43,111 nt of DNA, taken from the NCBI GenBank assembly GCA_007695005.1, contig REEQ01000050.1:1-43111 (forward strand). Reading direction: 5' to 3'. A model generated the notes under the pieces. That model was given only the letters and a program-made list of their open reading frames with translations, ran no database searches and had not been told where the DNA came from. Of the stretch, positions 8,815 to 17,156 are shown in pieces; positions within the stretch are counted from its first letter, which is position 1; every line of letters begins with the position of its first letter. The position numbers and the translations under genes are program-made. Source of the DNA: Wenzhouxiangellaceae bacterium (GTDB taxonomy: Bacteria > Pseudomonadota > Gammaproteobacteria > Xanthomonadales > Wenzhouxiangellaceae).

Positions 8815-8834
8815 CTGGACTCTCGACAGTCCAG
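8815..8834. promoter_or_regulatory. Inverted repeat, possible operator
   Basis: A perfect 7-bp inverted repeat, CTGGACT and AGTCCAG, with a 6-bp spacer, lies in the 200-bp gap between the divergent hypothetical gene (start 8691) and the VapB-like antitoxin (start about 8894). Toxin-antitoxin operons are usually autoregulated through such palindromes, but no promoter elements could be placed confidently beside it. Confidence 0.3.
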
Positions 8835-8893
8835 GAAGGGGAGGTTGGCACCCTGAATGTGATCTACATACCTGCCGGGTTAATATTCAGATC

Positions 8894-9070
8894 GTGCCGG
8901 CCAAAACGCGTCGGAGCACGATACTCAGTGTCGAGGAACGACTGCGGCTGTTCGATAAGACGACAGCTCGCCAGCAGCAGCGCCAGGCAGGGCTGAAGCT
9001 GGCTGAAAGTTCACCAGGCAAACGAGATTGGCGGCGCGAGGATCTATACGACCGTGGCACGTCTGATTGA
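8894..9070 (+). CDS. Small antitoxin partner of the adjacent PIN toxin (VapB-like)
   Basis: A 58-residue protein from a GTG at 8894: a basic start, then ILSVEERLRLFDKTTARQQQ and an ending DWRREDLYDRGTSD. The LFD-x-x-TARQ-x-x-RQ core and the W-x-R-E-D/E-L-Y-x-R-G tail are a pattern I associate with small antitoxins encoded directly upstream of PIN-domain toxins. The short helix plus W/Y-rich tail would bind and block the toxin active site. The frame extends further upstream without an ATG, so the start is uncertain. It overlaps the toxin start by 17 bp, the arrangement expected for coupled synthesis of antitoxin before toxin. Confidence 0.65.
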   Translation: MPAKTRRSTILSVEERLRLFDKTTARQQQRQAGLKLAESSPGKRDWRREDLYDRGTSD

Positions 9071-9530
9071 CACAAACATTCTTGTTTACCGATTCGATCC
9101 TCGCGACCCCGCCAAACAGCAGCTTGCCGCTGACTTGTTGCGCGATGGCCTGGTTGGCGACGATCTTGTGTTGCCCCACCAGGCCATCGGTGAATTCGTT
9201 GCGGCCGTCACGCGAGTCCGTTCCGACCTGAACGGCTCGCCCTTGTTGAGCCGTCAGGATGCTCTGGCCGAGGCTGAGGCCCTGATGTTGCAGTTCCCCG
9301 TGATCTACCCGACTGCCGATGTGTTGATGGCTGCCCTGCGCGGTGTGGCTACCTATCAGCTGTCCTGGTTCGATGCGCATACCTGGGCCTGCGCTGAGGT
9401 TTGCGGCATTCCCGAGATCTTGTCCGAAGATTTCGAGCATGGTCGCCACTACGGTCGAGTGCGCGTCGTCAACCCTTTTCTGGGCGCCACCGGCCAGGTG
9501 CAGGAGCTACCGGCGCTTTACGCCGGCTGA
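9054..9530 (+). CDS. PIN-domain ribonuclease toxin (VapC family)
   Basis: A 158-residue PIN-domain protein starting at GTG 9054. The acidic metal-binding residues are in place: the first Asp in LIDTNILVYRFD, a Glu in QAIGEFVAAV, an Asp in SWFDAHTWACAE and a final Asp in LSEDFEHG. PIN toxins of this type cleave specific tRNA or rRNA sites and arrest translation when the antitoxin is degraded. The length is normal and no active-site residue is missing, so the toxin should be functional. It is coupled to the small antitoxin upstream and ends about 80 bp before the 3' end of the convergent jetD. Confidence 0.9.
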   Translation: MARLIDTNILVYRFDPRDPAKQQLAADLLRDGLVGDDLVLPHQAIGEFVAAVTRVRSDLNGSPLLSRQDALAEAEALMLQFPVIYPTADVLMAALRGVATYQLSWFDAHTWACAEVCGIPEILSEDFEHGRHYGRVRVVNPFLGATGQVQELPALYAG

Positions 9531-9599
9531 CGGCTGCTTGAAGGCTTCATGCAACTCCTTCAGCAGCTTGATGGGGTCACTGCTGATGATCACCGTCAC
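9507..9599 (-). CDS. Possible 30-residue small ORF behind jetD
   Basis: Just downstream of jetD, on the same strand, a purine-rich GGGAGGCG precedes a GTG at 9599 that opens a 30-codon frame ending in TAG. It encodes an amphipathic segment (SDPIKLLKELHEAFKQ). It overlaps the end of the convergent PIN gene by 24 bp. The ribosome binding site is better than that of jetD itself, but a frame this short can easily arise by chance, and nothing is recognised. Confidence 0.2.
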   Translation of the reverse strand: MTVIISSDPIKLLKELHEAFKQPSAGVKRR

Positions 9600-9611
9600 C
9601 CGCCTCCCTTT

Positions 9612-10826
9612 TTATTTGACCTGCTCGAGGAATTCCCTGAGCCAGGAATAGCCGATGTGTTCCTGCTCGAGTCTGATCCGTGGGCCCAGGATGTCGTCGC
9701 GCAGGGTCTGATAGAGGGCCTGTTCCGGCTCGTCGAGCTTGCTCAATTCTCCGCGAAAGCGGCGGTCCTCGGGTTCCTGGCCCCATAGTTCACGGTGGGC
9801 ATCGAGGGTGGCGCGGTCCATCAGGAATGATCGCGCCTGGGGCAGGTAGTGGCGCAGCTGGTTCAGAATGGCAAAGCCGTGGGTGTCGATATCGCCCCAG
9901 TACCAGCAGCGTGCCTGCGCCAGCCAGTCAACGCCGGCCAGGCGATTGAGCCCGTAGCCCAGGCCGAAGATGACGATGGCGCCAGGGTGATCGGGAAAGG
10001 CCAGGCCGTTGATCTCGTTTTCGGTGATGAATACCTCGCTGACTGGCAGCTCGAGGCGGGCAAACTCGTCGGCAGGAACCGTCAGGTCGCTCAGGCCGCG
10101 GATATGGAGGTCGGGATCGAGGATGCGAAAGCGCACCAGCGTGGGGCGGCTGGCCAGGCCGTAGCGGCGATTAAAGGCCCGCGCGCCGCTGGCCTCGCTG
10201 TCGATGGCAGACGGCGGCAGCACCAGTTCCAGCAGTTCGCTGATCAGTCCACGCCGAGCCTGGATGAACTTGGTGTCCACGCCCGGAATGTCGAGCTGGC
10301 GCAGGTAGACCCCGGGGCGCGGATGCGATTGGAAGTGACGCAGGATGGCGACCAGGCGCGGCCATTCCGCTTCCCGTTCCAGCGCTTCCAGCGGGCGCCG
10401 GGCCAGCCAGTCCCGCAAGTCAGGGAATTCGACCAGCAAGGCCTGGCAGCGCTGATCGAAGCGCCGGGCCTGGGCGGTCTTGCCGATCAGGCGCAGGGCG
10501 TCGTCTGGCGTGTTGACGACCACGGCCGCCGGCAGTTGGTTGCGGCCGCGCAGCCGGTGGTTGACGGTTCGCCATTCGATCTCGTAGCCGAAGCCGCGAT
10601 TGGTTTTCGAATGCTCGTTCAGTTCGGCCACCCATTCGCGCACGGCCTCGAAGCGTAAGTCGAGATCGCGCGAGCTGGCCTTGCGCAGGCGCAGTTTCAG
10701 CGGGAACAGGCCAGGGGCTTCGTCTGTCGGCGTGTGCAATCGGTCAGCCAGGAGCCGCCCGGAATCCCAGTGCTTGCGCAGCTCGGCGACCAGATCGGCC
10801 GCTCGCGTCCATGGCGTGTCATTCAT
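9612..10826 (-). CDS. jetD: Wadjet nuclease subunit JetD (DUF3322/DUF2220)
   Basis: A 404-residue protein typical of Wadjet JetD. The N-terminal DUF3322-like half (about 1-190) carries the RRPLEALERE and VDTKFIQARR segments. The C-terminal toprim-like DUF2220 half carries the metal-binding elements VFITENEINGLAF (about 245-257) and YWGDIDTHGFAILNQLR (about 295-311). JetD is the topoisomerase-VI-like nuclease that cuts closed circular plasmid DNA once the JetABC SMC motor has extruded it. Normally jetD follows jetC directly; here it is about 800 bp away because a toxin-antitoxin cassette lies between. No strong Shine-Dalgarno precedes the ATG at 10826, which would fit a gene that was originally translated by coupling to jetC. 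The reading frame is intact. Confidence 0.93.
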   Translation of the reverse strand: MNDTPWTRAADLVAELRKHWDSGRLLADRLHTPTDEAPGLFPLKLRLRKASSRDLDLRFEAVREWVAELNEHSKTNRGFGYEIEWRTVNHRLRGRNQLPAAVVVNTPDDALRLIGKTAQARRFDQRCQALLVEFPDLRDWLARRPLEALEREAEWPRLVAILRHFQSHPRPGVYLRQLDIPGVDTKFIQARRGLISELLELVLPPSAIDSEASGARAFNRRYGLASRPTLVRFRILDPDLHIRGLSDLTVPADEFARLELPVSEVFITENEINGLAFPDHPGAIVIFGLGYGLNRLAGVDWLAQARCWYWGDIDTHGFAILNQLRHYLPQARSFLMDRATLDAHRELWGQEPEDRRFRGELSKLDEPEQALYQTLRDDILGPRIRLEQEHIGYSWLREFLEQVK

Positions 10827-10923
10827 CGAGAAAGACCGTCATTCACCATTGGCGGATGTTCGCATACCCTGGCAGCCTGATCCATCGGGGCAAAGCTATC
10901 CACTTCCCGCAGCCACTGGGTGG

Positions 10924-10945
10924 TGATAAAATGAAATCATTGATT
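10924..10945 (+). promoter_or_regulatory. Probable FitAB promoter (extended -10) and operator palindrome
   Basis: An extended -10 element TGATAAAAT (10924-10932) lies upstream of the antitoxin gene. A perfect 5-bp inverted repeat with one central base, AATCA-T-TGATT (10935-10945), follows where transcription would start. Ribbon-helix-helix antitoxins of the FitA type repress their own promoter through inverted repeats, so this is a sensible operator. The -35 region (around 10904) is poor. Confidence 0.45.
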
Positions 10946-10970
10946 GCACGCGTTCAGGAGTGTTCCGACA

Positions 10971-11213
10971 ATGGCCAGTATCACGATTCGAAGACTGGAT
11001 GATGATTTGAAGGAGCGCCTGCGCCAGCGTGCGGCCCGACATGGCCGTTCGATGGAAGATGAGGTTCGCGAAGTCTTGCGGACTACGCTGGCCACCGAAG
11101 TCAGCGAACCGGACAACCTCGCCGAGCGCATTCGCAGGCGCTTCGAACCGCTGGGTGGTGTCGAACTGGATTTTCCGCAGCGTGAGCCGGTTCCAGAGCC
11201 ACCCACTTTCTGA
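10971..11213 (+). CDS. FitA-like ribbon-helix-helix antitoxin
   Basis: An 80-residue antitoxin. The N-terminus (ASITIRRLDDDLKERLRQRA) is a classical ribbon-helix-helix DNA-binding fold: the strand ITIRRL, then two helices ending around residue 45. The C-terminal tail, ending PEPPTF, should wrap the toxin. The ATG at 10971 is preferred over an upstream in-frame TTG because AGGAG lies about 10 nt upstream. The gene ends in TGATG, sharing a base with the toxin start. It is oriented opposite to the surrounding Wadjet genes. Confidence 0.9.
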   Translation: MASITIRRLDDDLKERLRQRAARHGRSMEDEVREVLRTTLATEVSEPDNLAERIRRRFEPLGGVELDFPQREPVPEPPTF

Positions 11214-11632
11214 TGCTGGTCCTTGATACCAATGTGATTTCCGAACTGATGCGTCCTGTGCCCAGCGCCTCGGTATTCGAATGGGTTGGCAGACAGCCCG
11301 GTGCCAGCCTGTTCACCACAACTGTCACTGAGGCGGAATTGCGCTACGGCCTTGTCCTTTTGCCAAAAGGCGGGCGACGCCGGCAGTTGCTTGAGGCATT
11401 TGAGCGCATGATTGAACAAGACTTCGCTGGTCGCGTTCTGCCGTTTGATCGTCTGGCTGTGCGAGCCTATGCTGAAATCGTTGCTGACAGGCGCAACACC
11501 GGTCGCCCGATTGCCCAGTTCGACGCCCAGATTGCGGCCATCGCCCGGTCCCGTGATGCAGGCGTTGTTACGCGCAATGTTCGCGATTTTTCTGACGCTG
11601 GTCTTACGGTGATCGATCCTTGGAACCTTTGA
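11213..11632 (+). CDS. FitB-like PIN-domain toxin
   Basis: A 139-residue PIN protein of the FitB/VapC type. Its elements are LVLDTNVISELMRP (first Asp and Glu), TEAELRYGL (Glu), IAQFDAQIAAIARS (Asp) and VTRNVRDF (Asp). All four expected acidic positions are present, so ribonuclease activity is likely. It is coupled to the FitA-like antitoxin. It ends 6 bp before the stop codon of jetC, converging on it, so the cassette is fitted precisely against the 3' end of jetC without damaging it. Confidence 0.92.
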   Translation: MLVLDTNVISELMRPVPSASVFEWVGRQPGASLFTTTVTEAELRYGLVLLPKGGRRRQLLEAFERMIEQDFAGRVLPFDRLAVRAYAEIVADRRNTGRPIAQFDAQIAAIARSRDAGVVTRNVRDFSDAGLTVIDPWNL

Positions 11633-11638
11633 ACGGGA

Positions 11639-14600
11639 CTACCTTGTTGCCCCCTCATTCATGGTGGTGACTGAGTTCGACTCGCGCTCAGCCCGTTCGG
11701 CGCGGTATTCCTCAATCGAGAGGTTGCGCAGCATGGATTTCTTGCCGTCGGGGTTGTGGACGAAGCCGACGCTGGCAACGAAGGGTTCGATGATGTGGAT
11801 TTTCTGCAATGGGGTGACGATCAGCAGCTGCAGGTTGAGGCGTCCGAACAGGGACAGGCCGTAACGGGCAGACTCGTCGGAACCACGACCAAAGGCCTCG
11901 TCGATGACCACGAAGCGGAACGAGCGCGAGCGCTTTTCGCCCCATTCCAGGCCGAACTGGTAGGCCAGGCTGGCGGCCAGCACGGTGTAGGCCAGCTTTT
12001 CTTTCTGGCCGCCGGATTTGCCGCCGGAGTCGGCATAGTGTTCGTGCTCCCGATCGTCTTCGCGCCAGCGCTCGGAGGCGGAGAATACGAACCAGTTACG
12101 CACGTCAGTGACCTTGCGAGTCCAGCGCCGGTCCAGTTCGGCTGTGCCCTCGCGGCCGCGGAAGCGGTCGATGATGTCGCGCACCTGCAGGAATTTCTGT
12201 TCCGAGTACTGGGCATCGTCGGAGCCGGTGACGGTGCCCTCGGTGCAGGCGCGCAGCCGGTGCTGGAAGTCGCGCACGTCGGCATCGGGCGCGGTTTCAG
12301 CCTGCAGGCGAATGTAGCGGCCTTTCTCGTAGTCGATTTCTTCCAGCGAGCGGTTGATGGTGTCGATGCGCTCGCGAATCTGCTCGCGCTCGCGGTTGAG
12401 CAGGGCCTGGAAGCCGGCGATCTCGTTGATCGTGTTTTCGTTGAGCAGGGTCTTGAAGCGCGCCTCGAAGCGCGGCAGGTCATCGCCCTTCAGATTGCCG
12501 AGCATGCGCCGGTATTCGTCGACGGCGGCCACGCTGGTGTCGGCTTCGCGCGCTTCCTGTGGCCAGCGGTGATGAAAATTCTGCATCGCCTGGATCAGTC
12601 GGTCGCTCAAGCGTCGAATGGCCTTGTCTTCGGTGTCAATTCGTGCGGTCAGCCAGGCCCGGTACTCGCGCTGACGGGCATCGATGCCGTTCAAATTGAT
12701 GTCCTGGTCGGGCAGGGCCTGTTCGCGCCAGGCTTCCAGATGCCGGAACCATTGCGCGCGCTGTTCCGGCTCGAGTTCATCCAGCAGGCTGGCGGCTTCA
12801 TCGTGCTGCAGACTGGCGTTGCGAATGCGCTCATCAATGGTGCTGAGCTGGTTCTGGCGCTGCTCGAGCTGGGCCTCGACCTCGGCGCGGGCCTGCTCCA
12901 GCTCATCGAGCTGTGCGCGCAGGGTCTTGAGCACGTCGGATTCATCGCGCAGCCGACGCTCTTCGCTCTCCAGCGCGCTGATGCGGGCGGCAGCCTCCTG
13001 CCAGTTCAGGTGCTGATGGTCCTCGAACATGTCCAGGCGGCTGATGGTTTCGAGGCGTTCGCCGCTGGTTTTCAGTAATTTGTCGACTTCGCTGATCTGC
13101 GCGGCCACAGCCTGGATGCGTTTTTCGAGCTGGTCTGACTGCGCACTCAAGGCGCGAATCTTGTTTTCGTTGCTCCAGCCCAGCACGTAGCGGGTGCGGT
13201 CGTCGATGGCGTGGCGGTCGTCCTTTTCGTGGCGCACGCCGCCGGTCTTGACCTGGCCTGAGCGGGTAATGGCCCGGGTTTCGCGCCGGAAGCGGTCCAT
13301 GTCACTGCAACAGATGTGATCAAAGCGCCGAGTCAGTTCCTGCTCCAGCCAGGCATAGTGAGCGCTGTCGGTGCGTATGGAAAGCTTGCGGCTCAGGGCT
13401 TCCGGCGGCGCGCGCTCGGGGCTGGCGCTTTTCGGCTCGCGCACCCGGTAGTAGACCAGCCGGCCGCGCAGGCGGGTGGTGTCGACCCAGTCGGCGACAG
13501 CGCGGTAATGGGCATCCGGTACCAGCAGCGACAGGGCGAAATTGTGCAGCAGCCGTTCGATGGCGCCTTCCCAGTCCTTCTCGTCGTCGCGGACCTGGAT
13601 CAGTTCGCCGGCAAACGGCAGTTCCTCGGGTGGCAGGCCCAGCGCCTGGCAGAGCTTGTCACGCAGGGCCAGCATCGCGGCGGGCAGATTGGAGCGGCGG
13701 GCTTTGAGCGACTCCAGCTCGCTGTCGATCTCGGCATGCTGGCCGCGCAGTTCCTTCATGCTGACGAACAGCTCGGTGCGCGCGTTCTGGCCCTCTGCTT
13801 GCTCGGTTTCGGTGCGCTCGTGCAAGGTCTTCAAGGCTGCTCGGTTGCTGATGAAGGTATCGGCATTGTCGGCGTTGGGCAGGTCCAGGGCAGTCGCCAG
13901 TTCGCGGTAGCGCTCGGCCTGCCGGCGGCGTTCGCTTTTCTCTGAATGGCGGCGCTGAATTTCTTCGCGGATGCGCTCCAGCCGATCACCGCCGTTGGCG
14001 GCGATGGCCTGTTTCAGTTCATCGCGCTGGCCTTGCTGGTCGTTTCGCTTGCGCTTGAGTTCATCGACCCGATGGGTCAGGCGCGACTGCTCGCCGGTCA
14101 GCTCTTCGAGGCGGCGGTCAAGCAGGTCGATTTTCAGACCGGCAAACCAGGGTGACAGGGCATCGCGGCAGCCGCGCAGTTCGTCGGCCTGGCGGCTGCG
14201 CTCGGCATGGTCATCGGCATCACTGACGATGGGTGTCAGCGCCTCGATCTGGTCGCGCGCCTTGAGCACGGCGGCGTGGGCGCGATTGAGATCGTCGAAG
14301 TGGCGGATCAGCTCGTCGATGCGCTGGTCGGTGTCGGCGCCTTGCAGCATGTGCTCGCGCACGAACTCGGTCAGGTTGCCGACCGACTTCATCGACACGG
14401 TCTGATTGAACAATTCCAGGGCCTGGTCGCTGGCAATGCCCAGCTTGCGCCTCAGCGCGCTGCCGTAGGCGGGAAAGGCGGTGTGGAGTTCAACGTGGTC
14501 CAGTGCACGTAGCTGCTTGCGCAGGTCTTTCAGGTCATTACCAAAGCCGGAGAAGTGTTCACCAATACTCAGTGGCCGATCGGCGGTAATGTAGAAGCGA

Positions 14601-15049
14601 TCAGGCTGGCCGCGACTGTCGCTGACCCAGAACACCTGGGCCAGGGTGACATGCCGGTCAAAGCCTTCGTTGTAGAAGTGACCGAGAATGACCGAATAGC
14701 TGTTGTGATCGCGCAGTGCTACAGGCCTGGCCGACAGGCCGCTGTCCGAGCGCTGCGACTTGTAATGGCCAAGCACGTAAGAGCGCAGGCTGCGCTCGCG
14801 CGCTTCGGCCCCTGCGGCCTTGTTGTAGGTGATGCGCTGGGCGGGCACCAGCAATGTGGTGATGGCGTCGACCAGGGTTGACTTGCCCGAGCCGATATCG
14901 CCGGTGACCAGGCTGTTGGCGCCCTCAGGCGTCAGCCGCCAGACATGGCCGTCGAAGGTGCCCCAGTTGTAAACCTCGACCCGGTGCAGGCGGTAGCCGG
15001 CGCGGGCATCATCGGGGGCAAAATCCAGGGCCAGTCCTTCCATGTCCAT
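11639..15049 (-). CDS. jetC: Wadjet SMC-like ATPase JetC (MukB-like)
   Basis: A 1136-residue SMC-family ATPase. The N-terminal half-ATPase has Walker A GDIGSGKST (K56). Long coiled-coil arms (about 260-470 and 620-930) flank a hinge-like region. The C-terminal half has the ABC signature GGKSGGQKEK and Walker B FVVIDEAFGRG with a D-loop SDESA. It is the motor of Wadjet, extruding DNA loops to recognise small circular DNA. A longer start at 15109 exists, but the ATG at 15049 is chosen because it shares one base with the jetB stop (TGATG). The gene is intact to its 3' end, where it meets the FitAB-like cassette. Confidence 0.95.
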   Translation of the reverse strand: MDMEGLALDFAPDDARAGYRLHRVEVYNWGTFDGHVWRLTPEGANSLVTGDIGSGKSTLVDAITTLLVPAQRITYNKAAGAEARERSLRSYVLGHYKSQRSDSGLSARPVALRDHNSYSVILGHFYNEGFDRHVTLAQVFWVSDSRGQPDRFYITADRPLSIGEHFSGFGNDLKDLRKQLRALDHVELHTAFPAYGSALRRKLGIASDQALELFNQTVSMKSVGNLTEFVREHMLQGADTDQRIDELIRHFDDLNRAHAAVLKARDQIEALTPIVSDADDHAERSRQADELRGCRDALSPWFAGLKIDLLDRRLEELTGEQSRLTHRVDELKRKRNDQQGQRDELKQAIAANGGDRLERIREEIQRRHSEKSERRRQAERYRELATALDLPNADNADTFISNRAALKTLHERTETEQAEGQNARTELFVSMKELRGQHAEIDSELESLKARRSNLPAAMLALRDKLCQALGLPPEELPFAGELIQVRDDEKDWEGAIERLLHNFALSLLVPDAHYRAVADWVDTTRLRGRLVYYRVREPKSASPERAPPEALSRKLSIRTDSAHYAWLEQELTRRFDHICCSDMDRFRRETRAITRSGQVKTGGVRHEKDDRHAIDDRTRYVLGWSNENKIRALSAQSDQLEKRIQAVAAQISEVDKLLKTSGERLETISRLDMFEDHQHLNWQEAAARISALESEERRLRDESDVLKTLRAQLDELEQARAEVEAQLEQRQNQLSTIDERIRNASLQHDEAASLLDELEPEQRAQWFRHLEAWREQALPDQDINLNGIDARQREYRAWLTARIDTEDKAIRRLSDRLIQAMQNFHHRWPQEAREADTSVAAVDEYRRMLGNLKGDDLPRFEARFKTLLNENTINEIAGFQALLNREREQIRERIDTINRSLEEIDYEKGRYIRLQAETAPDADVRDFQHRLRACTEGTVTGSDDAQYSEQKFLQVRDIIDRFRGREGTAELDRRWTRKVTDVRNWFVFSASERWREDDREHEHYADSGGKSGGQKEKLAYTVLAASLAYQFGLEWGEKRSRSFRFVVIDEAFGRGSDESARYGLSLFGRLNLQLLIVTPLQKIHIIEPFVASVGFVHNPDGKKSMLRNLSIEEYRAERAERESNSVTTMNEGATR

Positions 15050-15648
15050 CAATCTTCCATGGCGTGGGCGGCGTATTCGCCCATTCGCGCGTCGAACTCG
15101 CTCAGCCACTGGGCATCGACATAGGCCTTGAGGATGCGGCGGACCTCGTATTGATCATCCTGACCTCGAAGCTTGCGCAGAAAACCCATTTCCACTGCCT
15201 TGTTGATGTCCATGCCAACCCGGTCGATCAGTTTGGCCTCGTTGGCCGAGTCGGGCAGAAACAGGCGGACCAGGTCGGCAATCTCGGCGCGCGACAGCAC
15301 CAGCCGGGTTTCGCCGCCGCCGGCATCGTGCTCGGCCAGCTTCTTGCGCAACAGCGCCAACAGCAGGCTGACCGGATAGCCGAGCTGACGTCTGGCCATC
15401 AGCCGCGGCAGTTCGATATCGGCATCTTCATCGCCGGGGCGCTGGCGCATGAAGGCATAGCCCTCGGCTTCATCGACGATCAGCTCCAGACCCAGCTGGG
15501 CCACGTAGTCGGCAATGGCTGCCTGGCGCTCGAGCAGGTTTTGCCAGTTGTCATGGCCCTGATCGGCGTAAACCACGCCCTTGAACAAAGCAATCAACGG
15601 CAGCGACAGACGCAGGTCGGGGTTGGTTTCACTTATGCCGTTGCTCAT
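15049..15648 (-). CDS. jetB: Wadjet accessory subunit JetB (DUF4194, MukE-like)
   Basis: A 199-residue protein of the DUF4194 family, the MukE-like kite subunit that binds JetA and bridges the SMC heads of JetC. Winged-helix-like segments are visible, including LIVDEAEGYAFMRQRP (about 57-72) and SRAEIADLVRLFL, and the C-terminus reads YEVRRILKAYVDAQWLSEFD. The start overlaps the jetA stop by 4 bp (ATGA) and the stop overlaps jetC by 1 bp. The order jetA-jetB-jetC is that of type I Wadjet operons. Confidence 0.93.
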   Translation of the reverse strand: MSNGISETNPDLRLSLPLIALFKGVVYADQGHDNWQNLLERQAAIADYVAQLGLELIVDEAEGYAFMRQRPGDEDADIELPRLMARRQLGYPVSLLLALLRKKLAEHDAGGGETRLVLSRAEIADLVRLFLPDSANEAKLIDRVGMDINKAVEMGFLRKLRGQDDQYEVRRILKAYVDAQWLSEFDARMGEYAAHAMED

Positions 15649-17081
15649 CGCGAGAAGATTACCAGAGGAATGCGCGCTCGGCGCTGGCGGCCATTGGCCT
15701 GGATCCAGGAGACGGTTTGCTGTTGAGCTTCGTCGATCAGGGCAGCCGACTGTTCGGCAGCAATGGCCAGGTAGGTGACCAGTTCGGCCAGGCCCTGGTC
15801 CAGCGGTTCTGCGTCGATCAGCTCGGCCAGAGTGATCTGGTCGCGATTCTGCAGGGCGCGGCGAATGCCGGCTTCCAGCGCTTGGCGATCGACATGCACC
15901 TGATTGAACAGCGCATCGGTGTCGATCAGTTCGCCATCGGCCAGCATGGCATCGGTCTCGATGGACGGCCTGATCGGCGGGCTGAACAGCGGCCGGTCCA
16001 TGGTCAGGTTCAACTCGGGTGTTGGCATGTCCAGATGCATGCCGAGCTGCGGCGGTGGGTGGTCGCGCACGGCCACGGCCTTTCGTTCCAGGTCGCGGAT
16101 CAGTTCCATGATGCGGCGGTTCTCCAGCCAGGCCTGGTCGTCCAGGAATCGTCTGAGCTGTTCGGAGAGTCTGGCCACGGTGCGCTGGGTGACTTCGCCG
16201 GCCTCCAGCCAGTCGTGGTGGATGCGCTTCAGCCGCCGGTCGGGTTTGAGTTCGACGATAGCCTCCAGCTCGAAGATGCGACCCAGCAACTCCCCCAACT
16301 GTTCCTGGCGCGATGGCGACATCAGGAAATCCCAGAAGGCGCGGAAACTGCGGCCCTGGTCGGAGTCGCTGATCGCATCGTGTTCGCCGAAGACTTCTTC
16401 CAGAACCTCGCCCTTGCCGCCTTCGAACCAGGTGATGCGCTCGCGCACCTGGCGGTCGAGCTGGCGGAAGTTGTGCTCGACCTGGCGGAAATCGGCGAGC
16501 AGGGCGCGGGCGGTGTCGGCCATCTGCAAAAAGCGCTCCTTGAGCCGGGTATCGTCCATCAGCGCCAGCTCGCCGGCCCGAACCCGCTCGATTTCGGCAT
16601 CGATCTCATCGCGCCGGGCAGTCAGTTCGGCGATCCGGGCTGCCGGGTCGGTTTCGGTGCCGCGCACGATCTGCTGAAGCAGGTCGAACACCGTCATCAG
16701 CCGCGACTCGGCGCCGACGAACTGCGGTTGCTCCAGCCCGGCCAGCCAGCGCACCGCGCCCTCGGCGGCTGGGGTCAGGTCATAGTGGGCCTCGTCGCTG
16801 CCGGTGGTGTAGTAGCGGCGCAGCCAGGCACGGCGATCGTCCGACCAGTCCTTGAGATAGGCCAGGGCCTGGCGTGGGTAGCTGTCTTCGCCCAGCATGT
16901 CGCGCAGCCCGGCCAGATAGTCTTCGAGCTGGCCGGTCAGCTCGCTCTCGGCCATGGCGCGCACGTTCGGGGTGATGAAGCAGCGGTGGAAAAAGCTGGC
17001 GATCATTGGTGCATGGTCGGCCTGAAGCAGACGCCAGCCGGCATGGCGTTCGCGCAGGTTGACCAGGGTGTCGAAGTCCAT
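15645..17081 (-). CDS. jetA: Wadjet kleisin subunit JetA (DUF3375, MukF-like)
   Basis: A 478-residue DUF3375 protein, the MukF-like kleisin of type I Wadjet. The N-terminus (LVNLRERHAGWRLLQADHAP, then IASFFHRCFI) is characteristic. The middle (about 165-260) is a predicted coiled coil with WFEGGKGEVLEE, and the C-terminal region carries the winged-helix segment near ITLAELIDAEPLDQGLAELV. It is the first gene of the jetABC run. Its promoter should lie in the 75 bp shared with the divergent pncA; no clear sigma-70 match was found there. Confidence 0.93.
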   Translation of the reverse strand: MDFDTLVNLRERHAGWRLLQADHAPMIASFFHRCFITPNVRAMAESELTGQLEDYLAGLRDMLGEDSYPRQALAYLKDWSDDRRAWLRRYYTTGSDEAHYDLTPAAEGAVRWLAGLEQPQFVGAESRLMTVFDLLQQIVRGTETDPAARIAELTARRDEIDAEIERVRAGELALMDDTRLKERFLQMADTARALLADFRQVEHNFRQLDRQVRERITWFEGGKGEVLEEVFGEHDAISDSDQGRSFRAFWDFLMSPSRQEQLGELLGRIFELEAIVELKPDRRLKRIHHDWLEAGEVTQRTVARLSEQLRRFLDDQAWLENRRIMELIRDLERKAVAVRDHPPPQLGMHLDMPTPELNLTMDRPLFSPPIRPSIETDAMLADGELIDTDALFNQVHVDRQALEAGIRRALQNRDQITLAELIDAEPLDQGLAELVTYLAIAAEQSAALIDEAQQQTVSWIQANGRQRRARIPLVIFSR

Positions 17082-17156
17082 GAGTTGATTCTAACGGCCC
17101 GCTGCTAACACCACGGGCATAATGAGCGCTTGCTTCCTCGATACCGGATGGTTTCA

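Noticed and set aside
10827-10923. Short minus-strand open frame ending just before the jetD ATG
   Set aside because: About 35 codons ending in TGA directly before the ATG. It could be a remnant of the sequence originally joining jetC and jetD, but it matches nothing recognisable and no start was evident.
11756-13078. 440-codon plus-strand frame opposite jetC
   Set aside because: Composition is the typical antisense of a coiled-coil gene; jetC has all SMC motifs on the other strand.
15717-17108. 463-codon plus-strand frame opposite jetA
   Set aside because: Antisense shadow of the DUF3375 gene; no motifs and no promoter.
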